Assembly: GCF_004322755.1 (NCBI RefSeq)
Contig: NZ_CP036401.1
Span: 4,898,001 to 4,962,000 of the forward strand
Origin: Pseudoduganella albidiflava
GTDB taxonomy: Bacteria; Pseudomonadota; Gammaproteobacteria; Burkholderiales; Burkholderiaceae_D
DNA length: 64,000 bases
Reading direction: 5' to 3'
Of the stretch, positions 8,633-17,449 are shown piece after piece. A program made the position numbers and the translations under genes. The notes under the pieces are model-generated. The model was not told the origin of the DNA, made no database searches, and worked only from the letters and a program-made list of their open reading frames with translations. The stretch's first letter is position 1. Every line of letters begins with the position of its first letter.

Positions 8633-9219
8633 ATGAAGTGCTCGCGGTAGTACTTCAATTCCTCGATCGACTCCAGGATGTCGGCCAGCGCGGTATGCTT
8701 TTGCGCTTTCTTGAAGCCGGACACCACTTCCGGCTTCCAGCGGCGGCACAGTTCCTTCAGGGTCGACACGTCCACGTTCCGGTAATGGAAGAAGGCTTCC
8801 AGCTTCGGCATGTAGCGCACCATGAAGCGGCGGTCCTGGCCGATGGTGTTGCCGCACATCGGCGATTTGCCGTTCGGCACCCACTGCTTCATGAAGGCGA
8901 TGAATTCCGCCTCGGCCTGTTCTTCCGAGATCGTGGAAGCCTTGACGCGGTCGATCAGCCCGGAGCGGCCATGCGTGCCCTTGTTCCAGGAATCCATGGC
9001 ATCGAGCGTGGCGTCGGACTGGTGGATCGCCAGCACGGGGCCTTCGGCCAGCACGTTCAGGTGCATGTCGGTGACCACCATCGCCACTTCGATGATGCGG
9101 TCGGTATCGGGCTCCAGGCCCGTCATTTCCATGTCGACCCAGACCAGGTTCATCTCGTTGGGACGCTGCTGCTGGGGGGCGACCGGAGTGGTAACGGAAG
9201 TATCGTTCGCTTGTGACAT
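8623..9219 (-). CDS. orn: oligoribonuclease
   Basis: The 198-residue DEDDh exonuclease removes nucleotides from 2-5-mer RNAs and finishes the breakdown of pGpG from cyclic di-GMP. Seen: ExoI motif [18 protein letters not shown] (Asp-x-Glu), ExoII region with [10 protein letters not shown], and ExoIII with QKHTALADI containing the catalytic His and Asp. The N-terminus carries about 20 extra Gln/Pro/Thr residues before the conserved MNLVWVD; an internal ATG at Met23 would give the usual 176-residue size, so the upstream start is less certain. Its pGpG role is relevant to the wsp cyclic di-GMP system in this same window. It is divergent from the M48 protease gene 47 bp away. Confidence 0.95.
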   Translation of the reverse strand: MSQANDTSVTTPVAPQQQRPNEMNLVWVDMEMTGLEPDTDRIIEVAMVVTDMHLNVLAEGPVLAIHQSDATLDAMDSWNKGTHGRSGLIDRVKASTISEEQAEAEFIAFMKQWVPNGKSPMCGNTIGQDRRFMVRYMPKLEAFFHYRNVDVSTLKELCRRWKPEVVSGFKKAQKHTALADILESIEELKYYREHFIKL

Positions 9220-9266
9220 AATTCTCTCTTGGCCAGACTAAACCGCCATTTTCTCACAGGCACAGA

Positions 9267-10535
9267 ATGTATTCACACGCGTTTTCAATGTTGTTTGTCG
9301 CCTTTTTGGTGCTCACGCTGGCCGTCCGCTTCTGGCTGGCGTCGCGCCAGCTGCGGCACGTGCTGGCCAATCGCGGCGCCGTGCCCGCCGAATTCGCCGC
9401 CACGATTCCGCTCGCCGCGCACCAGAAAGCGGCCGACTACACGGTGGCGCGCACCAAGTTCGGCATCGTGACCATGTTCATCAATGCCGCCGTGCTGGTG
9501 GGGTTCACCCTGCTGGGCGGCCTGCAATGGCTGTCGGTGCAGGTGTTCGGCCTGACCGGCGGCGGCATGGCTTACCAGATCGGCCTGCTGGTGGCGTTTG
9601 CCGCGATCTCCGGGCTGATCGACGTGCCGATCGACTGGTACCGCCAGTTCCGCCTCGAGGAACGCTTCGGCTTCAACAAGATGACGCCCGGCCTGTTCCT
9701 GGCGGACATGCTCAAGGGCCTGGGACTGGCCGCCGTGCTCGGCCTGCCGCTGGCGTGGATCGTGCTCGAACTGATGGCCAGCGCCGGCGACCTGTGGTGG
9801 CTGTACACCTGGCTGGTCTGGAGCGGTTTCCAGCTGCTGATGATGGTGCTGTTCCCCACGGTGATCGCGCCGCTGTTCAACAAGTTCACGCCGCTGGCCG
9901 ACGAGACGCTCAAGGCGCGCATCGAAGGGCTGATGCGGCGCGTGGGCTTCGCCTCCAAGGGCCTGTTCGTGATGGATGGCTCGAAGCGCAGCGCGCACGG
10001 CAACGCCTACTTTTCCGGCTTCGGCGCGGCCAAGCGCATCGTGTTCTTCGATACGCTGCTGGCGCGCCTGGCGCCGCAGGAAATCGAGGCGGTGCTGGCC
10101 CATGAACTGGGCCACTTCAAGCTGAAGCACATCGTCAAGCGCATCGGGCTGATGTTCGCGCTGTCGCTGGCGTTCCTGGCGCTGCTGGGATGGCTGAAGA
10201 ACCAGGTATGGTTCTACACGGGCCTGGGCGTGTCGCCGCTGATCGCTCCCGGCCAGGGTAACGATGCGCTGGCCCTGATCCTGTTCATGCTGGCCTTGCC
10301 GGTGTTTACCTTCCTGTTCGGCCCCCTGGCTTCGCTCAGCTCGCGCAAGCACGAGTTCGAGGCCGATGCGTTCGCCGCGCAGCACACCGATGCGCGCGAC
10401 CTCGTGTCGGCACTGGTCAAGATGTATGAAGACAACGCATCGACCCTGACGCCGGACCCGCTGCATTCGGCCTTCTACGATTCGCACCCGCCGGCATCGG
10501 TGCGCATCCAGCACCTGAATTCGGCCGCCGCATGA
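9267..10535 (+). CDS. M48 family zinc metallopeptidase (Ste24/CAAX protease type)
   Basis: The 422-residue integral membrane protease has the zinc motif HELGH at residues 279-283 and the third ligand region RKHEFEADAFAAQH about 80 residues later. Four or more hydrophobic segments surround it, as in Ste24/HtpX-type enzymes; the length and N-terminal peptidase extension fit the Ste24 subgroup. Members cleave membrane or misfolded proteins. The ATG at 9267 opens a membrane segment directly (MYSHAFSMLFVAFLVLTLAV). It overlaps phhB by 4 bp and starts a run with phhB, rsgA and a histidine kinase. Confidence 0.92.
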   Translation: MYSHAFSMLFVAFLVLTLAVRFWLASRQLRHVLANRGAVPAEFAATIPLAAHQKAADYTVARTKFGIVTMFINAAVLVGFTLLGGLQWLSVQVFGLTGGGMAYQIGLLVAFAAISGLIDVPIDWYRQFRLEERFGFNKMTPGLFLADMLKGLGLAAVLGLPLAWIVLELMASAGDLWWLYTWLVWSGFQLLMMVLFPTVIAPLFNKFTPLADETLKARIEGLMRRVGFASKGLFVMDGSKRSAHGNAYFSGFGAAKRIVFFDTLLARLAPQEIEAVLAHELGHFKLKHIVKRIGLMFALSLAFLALLGWLKNQVWFYTGLGVSPLIAPGQGNDALALILFMLALPVFTFLFGPLASLSSRKHEFEADAFAAQHTDARDLVSALVKMYEDNASTLTPDPLHSAFYDSHPPASVRIQHLNSAAA

Positions 10536-10873
10536 TCACGCACGCCGACCAGTTGCGCACGCTGCGCTGCGCCCACGCCACCGACCAGCTGGACGGGGCC
10601 GAGGCGGCACGCCTGCTGTCCCTGCTCGACGGCTGGGCCATCGATGCCGGCCGCCTGACGCGGGCCTACGGCTTCAAGGATTACTACCAGACGATGGCGT
10701 TCGTGAATGCCATCGCCTACATCGCCCACTGCGAAGACCATCACCCGGAACTGGTGGTGGGCTACAAGAATTGCGTGGTGCGCTTCGATACCCATTCCGT
10801 GAAAGGACTTTCCCTGAACGATTTCATCTGCGCCGCCAAGGCGGACCTGCTGGTACAGGTGGCCGGCCCATGA
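10532..10873 (+). CDS. phhB: 4a-hydroxytetrahydrobiopterin dehydratase
   Basis: The 113-residue pterin-4a-carbinolamine dehydratase recycles the pterin cofactor of aromatic amino acid hydroxylases. Seen: the conserved core AHCEDHHPELVVGYKNCVVRF (His-His-Pro with downstream aromatic and His) followed by HSVKGLSLNDF, the normal end of the family. Length is normal. It overlaps the protease by 4 bp (ATGA) and rsgA by 4 bp (ATGA), so translation is probably coupled. No phenylalanine hydroxylase gene is next to it, so the pathway link is not supported by context; PhhB proteins are also found in such settings. Confidence 0.9.
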   Translation: MITHADQLRTLRCAHATDQLDGAEAARLLSLLDGWAIDAGRLTRAYGFKDYYQTMAFVNAIAYIAHCEDHHPELVVGYKNCVVRFDTHSVKGLSLNDFICAAKADLLVQVAGP

Positions 10874-11766
10874 AGAAGGCACAGCGCACCGGCATCGTCA
10901 TCGCGGCGCATGGCCGCCACTACCTGGCCGAATCGGAAGGCACGCGGCTGCAATGCGTCACGCGCGGCAAGAAGACCAACGTGGCGGTGGGCGACATCGT
11001 CGACCTCACGCTCACCTCCCCCGACCAGGCCGTCATCGACAGGATCCAGGAGCGCAAGACGCTGCTGTACCGCTCCGACCAGTACAAGTCGAAGCTGCTG
11101 GCGGCCAACGTGACGCAGCTGTTCATCGTGGTCGCCACCGAACCGGGCTACACCGACGACCTGGTGTCGCGCGCCCTGGTCGCGTCGGAAGCGGCCGGCA
11201 TCGCCGCGCGGCTGATCCTGAACAAGGTGGATGTCACGGAAAACCTGGAACGCACCCGCGCCCGGCTCGAGATGTACACCGCCATGGGCTATCCGGTCCA
11301 CGAGGTCTCGGCCAAGGGCTGGCCGCAGGAAACCATCGACGAACTGGCGCCGCTGCTGGGCAACCAGTCGACGATCCTGATCGGCCAGTCCGGCATGGGC
11401 AAGTCTTCCCTGATCAACCTGCTGGTGCCGGGCGCCGACATCGCCACCCGCGAAATCTCGGCGGCGCTCGATACCGGCAAGCACACCACCACGTTCACGC
11501 GCCTGTACCACCTGGACAGCCATGCGACGGTGATCGATTCCCCCGGCTTCCAGGAATTCGGCCTGTACCACCTTTCCGAAGGGATGCTGGAGCGGGCCTT
11601 CCGCGACTTCCAGCCTTACCTGGGCGGCTGCAAGTTCTACAACTGCCGGCACCTGATCGAACCGCAGTGCGGCGTGCTGGATGCGGTGCGGGCCGGCAAG
11701 ATCGCCAAGATGCGGCACGAGCTGTACGGGCAACTGCTCCACGAATCGGCGCAGACACTCTACTGA
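10870..11766 (+). CDS. rsgA: ribosome small subunit-dependent GTPase A
   Basis: The 298-residue circularly permuted GTPase acts in late 30S subunit maturation. Order seen: N-terminal OB fold (RTGIVIAAHGRHYLA, CVTRGKKTNVAVGD), NKVD G4 at residues 118-121, then the P-loop GQSGMGKSS at 172-180, TGKHTTT, DSPGFQEFG and a zinc knuckle GGCKFYNCRHLIEPQCGV. The permutation (G4 before G1) and the final Cys/His knuckle are diagnostic. The start at 10870 overlaps the phhB stop as ATGA; the open frame extends further 5' but that part lies inside phhB. Confidence 0.95.
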   Translation: MKKAQRTGIVIAAHGRHYLAESEGTRLQCVTRGKKTNVAVGDIVDLTLTSPDQAVIDRIQERKTLLYRSDQYKSKLLAANVTQLFIVVATEPGYTDDLVSRALVASEAAGIAARLILNKVDVTENLERTRARLEMYTAMGYPVHEVSAKGWPQETIDELAPLLGNQSTILIGQSGMGKSSLINLLVPGADIATREISAALDTGKHTTTFTRLYHLDSHATVIDSPGFQEFGLYHLSEGMLERAFRDFQPYLGGCKFYNCRHLIEPQCGVLDAVRAGKIAKMRHELYGQLLHESAQTLY

Positions 11767-11768
11767 CC

Positions 11769-14588
11769 ATGGACCTGTTCGCCGGCGACGACGCGATTGC
11801 GCAGTGGGAGCTGGCCTTGCCCGGGCTGTCCGGCGTGGCGCGCCTGCCGGTGCTGGTGCCGCTGGCCTGGCACCTGCGCCAGCGCGACACGGGCCGCGCC
11901 GAAGCGCTGGCCGACGAAGCGCAAGCCCTGCTGCCGGCGCTGCCGCCCACCATGCGCGGCACGCACGCCGCCCGGCTGCAACTGCTGCGCGCCGAAGTGC
12001 GCTGGCTGATGGGCGAACTGGATCGGGCGCAATCGCTGGCCGATGCGGCGCGCGACGCGTTCGGCGCCATCGGCGACATGGCCGGCTGCGCCGATGCGCA
12101 CTGGCTGTGCGCCTGGATCGCCGTGGACCGCGGCGACCATGCCTGCCGGGACCGTGAACTGGAACGCTGCGCCGCGGCCGCGCATGGCGCGGGCAGTACC
12201 GAGCGGGCGGCGATCGCGGAGGCGGCCAGTGCCCGCTGGGCCGTGCTGCGCGACCTGGAAACGGCGCGCGAGCGCTGGGGCGAGCATTTCGCGCCCGACC
12301 CGGCGCGGCCGGTGGCACTGGACTGCTGGATCCACGACTTCCTCGGCATGGCGGCCAGCCAGTCCAGCGATTTCGGCGCCGCCGCGCGGCACTACCTGCG
12401 CACCTACGAGGCGGCGCTGGCGACGGGCCAGGTGCGCACGGCCATCATCGCCGCCACCAACATCGGCGAAAAATTCTCCAACCTGAACGACCACCACGCG
12501 GCGCTCGAATGGATGCAGCGCGCGCTGGACATGGCGCGGCCGAAAGGCTGGCCGCGCAGCACCGCGGCGGCGCTGCTGCACACCGGCGACACGCTGCGCC
12601 GGCTGGGCCGCGTGGATGCCGCCGGCGAACTGCTGCGCGAGGCGCTGGACCTGCTGCAACCGTATGCGAACAGCCGCCTGTATGCGATCGCGCTGCAGTA
12701 CACGGGCGACCTGTGCCTGGCGCAGCGCGACTACCAGGGCGCGCTGGCGGCGTTCGAGCAACTGTCGCTGCGCGCCGATGCGCTGGACCAGGCCGACTTC
12801 CGCATGGTGGCGCGGCGCGGCTGCGCCCATGCGCTGTGCTTCCTCGACCGGCCGGCCGACGCGCTGGTGCTGGCGCAGGAAGCGATCGGGCTGGCCGCCG
12901 GCCACCACAACGTCTATAACCAGGTGGCCGGGCTGCGCGTGCTGGCGCTGATCCACGGCACACATGCGCTGCCCGGCCCGGCCGACATGCGCGAAGCCAG
13001 CCCCGCGCTGCATTACCTGCGCCAGGCCCTCCAGGTGGCCGCCACGATCGAAGGCTATATCGTGCCCGGCGACCTGTACGACGCCCTGGCCGAACAGTAT
13101 GCCCGCGTGGGCGACTACTGCGAGGCCTACATGACGGCGCGCGCGGCCAGCGCGGCGCGCGAAACAACCCACAGCCAGGATGCCACGCGGCGCGCGATCG
13201 CCATGCAGCTGCACCGGCAGACCGAGAAAGCACGCGCCGAGGAACGGCACCACCGCGCGCTGGCGGTGTCCGAGGCGGAGCGCGCCGAGCTCCAGCAGCA
13301 GACCAGCGCCATCCTGCAGCGCCTGTCCGCGATCGGCCAGGAAATCACCATGCACCTGGAAGCCGAGGCCATCTACGAGGTGCTGAACCGCTACGTGCAT
13401 GCGCTGCTGCCCGCCTATGCCTTCGCCATCGTGCTGCAGGCGCCACATGGCGGCTCGCTGGCACTGGCGTTCGGCAGCGAAGCGGGCGCGCCGCTGGCAG
13501 CGTTTACCATCGCGCCCGATGACGGCACCGCGTGGAGCCTGCGCTGCGTGCGCGAGCGGCACGAGATCGCGGTGGACGACCTGGCGCGGCATGCGCCGGC
13601 CGTGGACGGGTGCGCGCACTGCGCCAGCGCGCTGTTCGCGCCGCTGCTGCTGGGCGAGCGCGTGCTGGGGGCGATGACCGTGCAGGCACGCCAGCGCGCC
13701 GCTTACGGCGAACGGGAGCGGCTGATCTTCCGTACGCTGTGCGCCTACGGCGCCATTGCGCTCGACAATGCGCAGGCCTACCGCCAGCTGCAGGAAGCGC
13801 AGTCGCAGCTGGCCGCGCAGGAAAAGCTGGCGGCATTGGGCGCGCTGATGGCCGGCGTGGCGCACGAACTGAATACGCCGATCGGCAACAGCCTGCTGAT
13901 CGCCAGCACGCTGGAACAGAAGACCCAGGACCTGGACAATGCGCTGAACGGGCCGGGGCTGCGCCGTTCCGAACTGGCCGCCTACATCGACGATGCGCGC
14001 AAGGCCACCGAGCTGGTGATGCGCGGCCTGCACAGCGCCGCCGACCTCGTCGCCAGTTTCAAGCAGGTGGCGGTGGACCGCACCACCGAACAGCGCCGCC
14101 GCTTCAAGCTGCACCAGGTCACCCACGAAATCGTGGCCACGATGATGAACCGCATCCGCTCGTCGAACCACCGGATCGGCTTCGAGGTACCGGAAGGGAT
14201 CGAGCTGGACAGCTACCCAGGCCCGTTCGGCCAGGTGATCACGAACTTCATCAACAACGCGCTGCTGCATGCGTTCGACGGCCGCGCCGGCGGCACCATG
14301 CGGCTGACGGCCAGCACCGGAGCGGACGGCAAGGTCACCGTCGTGTTCGAGGACGACGGCGGCGGCATCGCCCCGGAGCACCTGTCGCGCATCTTCGATC
14401 CCTTCTTCACCACCAAGCTGGGCCGGGGCGGCAGCGGCCTGGGGTTGTCGATCAGCTACAACATCGTGACCGGGCTGCTGGGCGGGCAGATCAGCGTCAC
14501 CAGCAGCAGTGCCGGCACGGCGTTTACCGTGGAACTGCCGCTGGTGGCGCCGGCCCCCGCCAGCGAGCCCGGGCCGGCGGCCTATTAG
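11769..14588 (+). CDS. large cytoplasmic sensor histidine kinase with TPR-like and GAF domains
   Basis: The product has 939 residues and no membrane segment. Roughly residues 1-480 are Ala/Leu/Arg-rich helical repeats resembling tetratricopeptides (for example ARHYLRTYEAALATGQV, LEWMQRALDMARPKG). A coiled segment with HRQTEKARAEERHHRAL follows, then a GAF-like domain at about 520-650 (IGQEITMHLEAEAIYEVLN, FAPLLLGERVLGAMTVQ). The kinase core has GVAHELNTPIGN with phosphoacceptor His699 and the ATPase motifs NFINNALLHAFDG, EDDGGGIAPEHLSRIFDPFFTTK and GGSGLGLSISY. It starts 2 bp after rsgA. No response regulator gene is adjacent, so its partner is unknown. Confidence 0.9.
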   Translation: MDLFAGDDAIAQWELALPGLSGVARLPVLVPLAWHLRQRDTGRAEALADEAQALLPALPPTMRGTHAARLQLLRAEVRWLMGELDRAQSLADAARDAFGAIGDMAGCADAHWLCAWIAVDRGDHACRDRELERCAAAAHGAGSTERAAIAEAASARWAVLRDLETARERWGEHFAPDPARPVALDCWIHDFLGMAASQSSDFGAAARHYLRTYEAALATGQVRTAIIAATNIGEKFSNLNDHHAALEWMQRALDMARPKGWPRSTAAALLHTGDTLRRLGRVDAAGELLREALDLLQPYANSRLYAIALQYTGDLCLAQRDYQGALAAFEQLSLRADALDQADFRMVARRGCAHALCFLDRPADALVLAQEAIGLAAGHHNVYNQVAGLRVLALIHGTHALPGPADMREASPALHYLRQALQVAATIEGYIVPGDLYDALAEQYARVGDYCEAYMTARAASAARETTHSQDATRRAIAMQLHRQTEKARAEERHHRALAVSEAERAELQQQTSAILQRLSAIGQEITMHLEAEAIYEVLNRYVHALLPAYAFAIVLQAPHGGSLALAFGSEAGAPLAAFTIAPDDGTAWSLRCVRERHEIAVDDLARHAPAVDGCAHCASALFAPLLLGERVLGAMTVQARQRAAYGERERLIFRTLCAYGAIALDNAQAYRQLQEAQSQLAAQEKLAALGALMAGVAHELNTPIGNSLLIASTLEQKTQDLDNALNGPGLRRSELAAYIDDARKATELVMRGLHSAADLVASFKQVAVDRTTEQRRRFKLHQVTHEIVATMMNRIRSSNHRIGFEVPEGIELDSYPGPFGQVITNFINNALLHAFDGRAGGTMRLTASTGADGKVTVVFEDDGGGIAPEHLSRIFDPFFTTKLGRGGSGLGLSISYNIVTGLLGGQISVTSSSAGTAFTVELPLVAPAPASEPGPAAY

Positions 14589-14605
14589 TCGTGGCTATTA
14601 GTCAC
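14583..14605. repeat. 15-bp direct duplication over a stop codon
   Basis: The block CTATTAGTC recurs 15 bp apart (TATTAGTCGTGGC then TATTAGTCACTGG). The first copy contains the histidine-kinase stop codon TAG. It is a short member of the stop-associated repeat pattern. Confidence 0.6.
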
Positions 14606-14618
14606 TGGCAAAACCCCT

Positions 14619-14624
14619 TATAAT
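14619..14624 (+). promoter_or_regulatory. probable -10 box of the argF promoter
   Basis: A consensus TATAAT lies 88 bp upstream of the argF start in an otherwise GC-rich spacer. No good -35 is visible at the expected distance. No convincing ArgR box pair was seen. Confidence 0.5.
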
Positions 14625-14711
14625 GATTTGCCAACTTGCCGCGAAGGCCCGGCCATCCGGCGAGCCGATTCAAGTGTGCAGCATTATCGCGCCGCCCAAT
14701 CCGTTGTGAAT

Positions 14712-15635
14712 ATGTCTACAAAACCGATCAAGCATTATCTCCAGTTTTCCGACTTCACCCTCGAAGAATACGAATACGTGATTGAACGCGCGCACATCAT
14801 CAAGCGCAAGTTCAAGAACTACGAGATCTACCACCCGCTGATCGACCGCACGCTGGTGATGGTGTTCGAAAAGAATTCCACCCGCACGCGCCTGTCGTTC
14901 GAGGCCGGCATGCACCAGCTGGGCGGCGCCGCGATCTACCTGAACACGCGCGATTCGCAGCTGGGCCGCGGCGAGCCGGTGGAAGACGCCGGCCAGGTCA
15001 TGTCCCGCATGTGCGACATCATCATGGTGCGTACCTTCGGCCAGGACATCATCGAGCGCTTCGCCGCCAATTCGCGCGTGCCGGTGATCAACGGCCTGAC
15101 CAACGAGCACCACCCGTGCCAGGTGTTTGCCGACATCTTCACCTACTACGAGCACCGCGGCCCGATCGCCGGCAAGACCGTGGCCTGGGTGGGCGACGCC
15201 AACAACATGCTGTATTCCTGGCTGCAGGCGGCCGAGATCTTCGGCTTCCACGTGAACGTGTCCACGCCGAAGGGCTACGACATGGACATGTCGCTGGTCT
15301 CCACCAACCGCTTCACGCTGTTCGACAACCCGTCGGACGCGTGCCAGGGCGCCCACCTGGTCAACACCGACGTGTGGACCAGCATGGGCTACGAAGAAGA
15401 AAACGCCGCGCGCCTGAAAGCCTTCGATGGCTGGATCGTCGACAGCGCCAAGATGGCACGCGCCGCGCCGGACGCGCTGTTCATGCACTGCCTGCCGGCG
15501 CACCGCGGCGAGGAAGTCGCGGCCGAGGTCATCGACGGCCCGCAATCGGTGGTGTGGGACGAGGCGGAAAACCGCCTGCACATCCAGAAGGCGCTGATCG
15601 AATACCTGCTGCTGGGCCGCCTCGACGGCCAGTAA
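14712..15635 (+). CDS. argF: ornithine carbamoyltransferase
   Basis: The 307-residue enzyme joins carbamoyl phosphate to ornithine to give citrulline. Seen: the carbamoyl-phosphate motif STRTR at residues 56-60, the HHPCQVFAD block, the ornithine-side FMHCLPAHRGEE and the aspartate-containing DSAKMARAA. Length is normal for the anabolic enzyme. The frame is open upstream to 14628, but the ATG at 14712 matches the family N-terminus (MSTKPIKHYLQFSDFT) and lies downstream of a TATAAT at 14619. argG follows after one small gene, giving two consecutive steps of arginine synthesis. Confidence 0.96.
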   Translation: MSTKPIKHYLQFSDFTLEEYEYVIERAHIIKRKFKNYEIYHPLIDRTLVMVFEKNSTRTRLSFEAGMHQLGGAAIYLNTRDSQLGRGEPVEDAGQVMSRMCDIIMVRTFGQDIIERFAANSRVPVINGLTNEHHPCQVFADIFTYYEHRGPIAGKTVAWVGDANNMLYSWLQAAEIFGFHVNVSTPKGYDMDMSLVSTNRFTLFDNPSDACQGAHLVNTDVWTSMGYEEENAARLKAFDGWIVDSAKMARAAPDALFMHCLPAHRGEEVAAEVIDGPQSVVWDEAENRLHIQKALIEYLLLGRLDGQ

Positions 15636-15667
15636 GAAAGCACACGAAGACACCGCGAAAGACTGCC

Positions 15668-16063
15668 ATGATCGACCACATCGGAATCATCGTCACCGAT
15701 TTTCCCGCCAGCCGCGCCTTCTACGAGAAGGCACTGGCACCGGTCGGCTACGCCATGCTGATGGAACTGGGCCCGGAGATCACGGGTACCGTCCGCGTGG
15801 CGGGTTTCGGCGAAGCCCAGAAGCCCGACTTCTGGATTTCCGAAGCAGCGCCGGGCAAGACCGCCGGCAATACGGTCCATGTCGCGCTGCGCGTGACCAG
15901 CCGTGCACAGGTCGACGCGTTCCACGCGGCGGCACTGCAAGCCGGCGGGCGCGACAACGGCGCACCGGGCATCCGCGCCCACTACCACCCCAATTATTAT
16001 GGCGCCTTCGTGCTGGACCCGGACGGGCACAACATCGAAGCGGTCTGCCACGATCCTGTTTGA
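15668..16063 (+). CDS. VOC (glyoxalase/bleomycin resistance) family protein
   Basis: The 131-residue single-domain protein has the vicinal oxygen chelate pattern. Seen: an N-terminal strand with a metal-ligand-type His (MIDHIGIIVTDFPASRAFYEKALAPVGY), a central HVALRVTSRAQVDAFHAAAL half-repeat and the C-terminal FVLDPDGHNIEAVCH with His and Glu. Such proteins act in isomerase, dioxygenase or resistance roles, and the substrate cannot be told. It sits between argF (32 bp) and argG (18 bp), probably in the same transcript, though no arginine-specific role is known for the family. Confidence 0.85.
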   Translation: MIDHIGIIVTDFPASRAFYEKALAPVGYAMLMELGPEITGTVRVAGFGEAQKPDFWISEAAPGKTAGNTVHVALRVTSRAQVDAFHAAALQAGGRDNGAPGIRAHYHPNYYGAFVLDPDGHNIEAVCHDPV

Positions 16064-16081
16064 ATGTAGATTGGAACTGCA

Positions 16082-17314
16082 ATGAGCGACATTAAAAAAG
16101 TAGTCCTCGCCTATTCCGGCGGCCTGGACACCTCCGTGATCCTGAAGTGGCTGCAGGATAACTACCACTGCGAAATCGTCACCTTCACGGCCGACCTGGG
16201 CCAGGGCGAGGAGCTGGAACCGGCGCGCGCCAAGGCGCTCAAGTTCGGCATCAAGCCGGAAAACATCTACATCGACGACGTGCGCGAGGAATTCGTGCGC
16301 GATTTCGTGTTCCCCATGTTCCGCGCCAATACCGTGTACGAAGGCGAGTACCTGCTGGGTACCTCCATCGCCCGTCCGCTGATCGCCAAGCGCCTGATCG
16401 AGATCGCCAACGAAACCAGCGCCGACGCGATCTCGCACGGCGCCACCGGCAAGGGTAACGACCAGGTGCGTTTCGAGCTGGGCGCCTATGCGCTCAAGCC
16501 GGGCGTGAAGGTGATCGCGCCATGGCGCGAATGGGACCTGCTGTCGCGCGAGAAGCTGCTGAAATACGCGGAAGATGCCGGCATCGCCGTCGACATGAAG
16601 CACAAGAACGGCGGCGCGCCCTACTCGATGGATGCCAACCTGCTGCACATCTCGTTCGAAGGCCGCCACCTTGAAAACCCGAGCGCCGAAGCCGAGGAAT
16701 CGATGTGGCGCTGGACCGTGTCGCCGGAAGCGGCACCGGACCAGGCCGAGTACCTCGACATCGAATACGAACGGGGCGACATCGTGGCCCTGAACGGCAA
16801 GCGCATGAGCGCCGCCGAGGTGCTGACGGAACTGAACCGCGTGGGCGGCAAGCACGGCATCGGCCGCCTCGACCTGGTCGAGAACCGCTACGTGGGCATG
16901 AAGTCGCGCGGCTGCTATGAAACGCCGGGCGGCACGATCATGCTGAAGGCGCACCGCGCCATCGAATCGATCACGCTGGACCGCGAAGTGGCGCACCTGA
17001 AGGACGACCTGATGCCGCGCTATGCCTCGCTGATCTACAACGGCTACTGGTGGGCACCGGAGCGCGTGGCGCTGCAGACGCTGATCGACCACACGCAGCA
17101 GACCGTGAACGGCTGGGTACGCGTCAAGCTGTACAAGGGCAATGTCATCGTCGTCGCCCGCGATTCGAAGACCGACTCGCTGTTCGACCAGACCATCGCC
17201 ACGTTCGACGAGGATGGCGGCGCGTACAACCAGGCCGACGCCGGCGGCTTCATCAAGCTGAACGCGCTGCGCATGCGCATCGCGGCGAACGCCCGCCTCA
17301 AGCGTGGTCAATAA
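16082..17314 (+). CDS. argG: argininosuccinate synthase
   Basis: The 410-residue enzyme condenses citrulline and aspartate using ATP. Seen: the PP-loop AYSGGLDTS at about residues 10-18, [14 protein letters not shown], the citrulline/aspartate-site blocks [16 protein letters not shown] and [17 protein letters not shown], and ETPGGTIM. Length matches the type I enzymes. The stop codon lies in a 13-bp unit that is repeated three times, then a strong terminator follows 47 bp downstream. Together with argF and the VOC gene it forms an apparent three-gene arginine transcript. Confidence 0.97.
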   Translation: MSDIKKVVLAYSGGLDTSVILKWLQDNYHCEIVTFTADLGQGEELEPARAKALKFGIKPENIYIDDVREEFVRDFVFPMFRANTVYEGEYLLGTSIARPLIAKRLIEIANETSADAISHGATGKGNDQVRFELGAYALKPGVKVIAPWREWDLLSREKLLKYAEDAGIAVDMKHKNGGAPYSMDANLLHISFEGRHLENPSAEAEESMWRWTVSPEAAPDQAEYLDIEYERGDIVALNGKRMSAAEVLTELNRVGGKHGIGRLDLVENRYVGMKSRGCYETPGGTIMLKAHRAIESITLDREVAHLKDDLMPRYASLIYNGYWWAPERVALQTLIDHTQQTVNGWVRVKLYKGNVIVVARDSKTDSLFDQTIATFDEDGGAYNQADAGGFIKLNALRMRIAANARLKRGQ

Positions 17315-17341
17315 GCGCGGCCAGTAAGCACGACCGCTAAA
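17303..17341. repeat. three 13-bp tandem units carrying the argG stop
   Basis: The units are CGTGGTCAATAAG, CGCGGCCAGTAAG and CACGACCGCTAAA. The first contains argG's last codons and TAA. Because 13 is not a multiple of three, the three TAA triplets fall in all three reading frames. Confidence 0.85.
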
Positions 17342-17360
17342 AAGGTCCCTTTGGGAAACA

Positions 17361-17386
17361 AGGGCTGCCGCACGGCAGCCCTTTTC
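17361..17386 (+). terminator. rho-independent terminator after argG
   Basis: A GC-rich stem AGGGCTGCC / GGCAGCCCT with a four-base loop GCAC is followed by TTTTCATTT. It separates the arg genes from the wsp operon. Confidence 0.9.
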
Positions 17387-17449
17387 ATTTCCGCCGCGCG
17401 CGGAAAGTGATACATTGCCCACGACACGAACTCTTCGGATGCGACCGAG

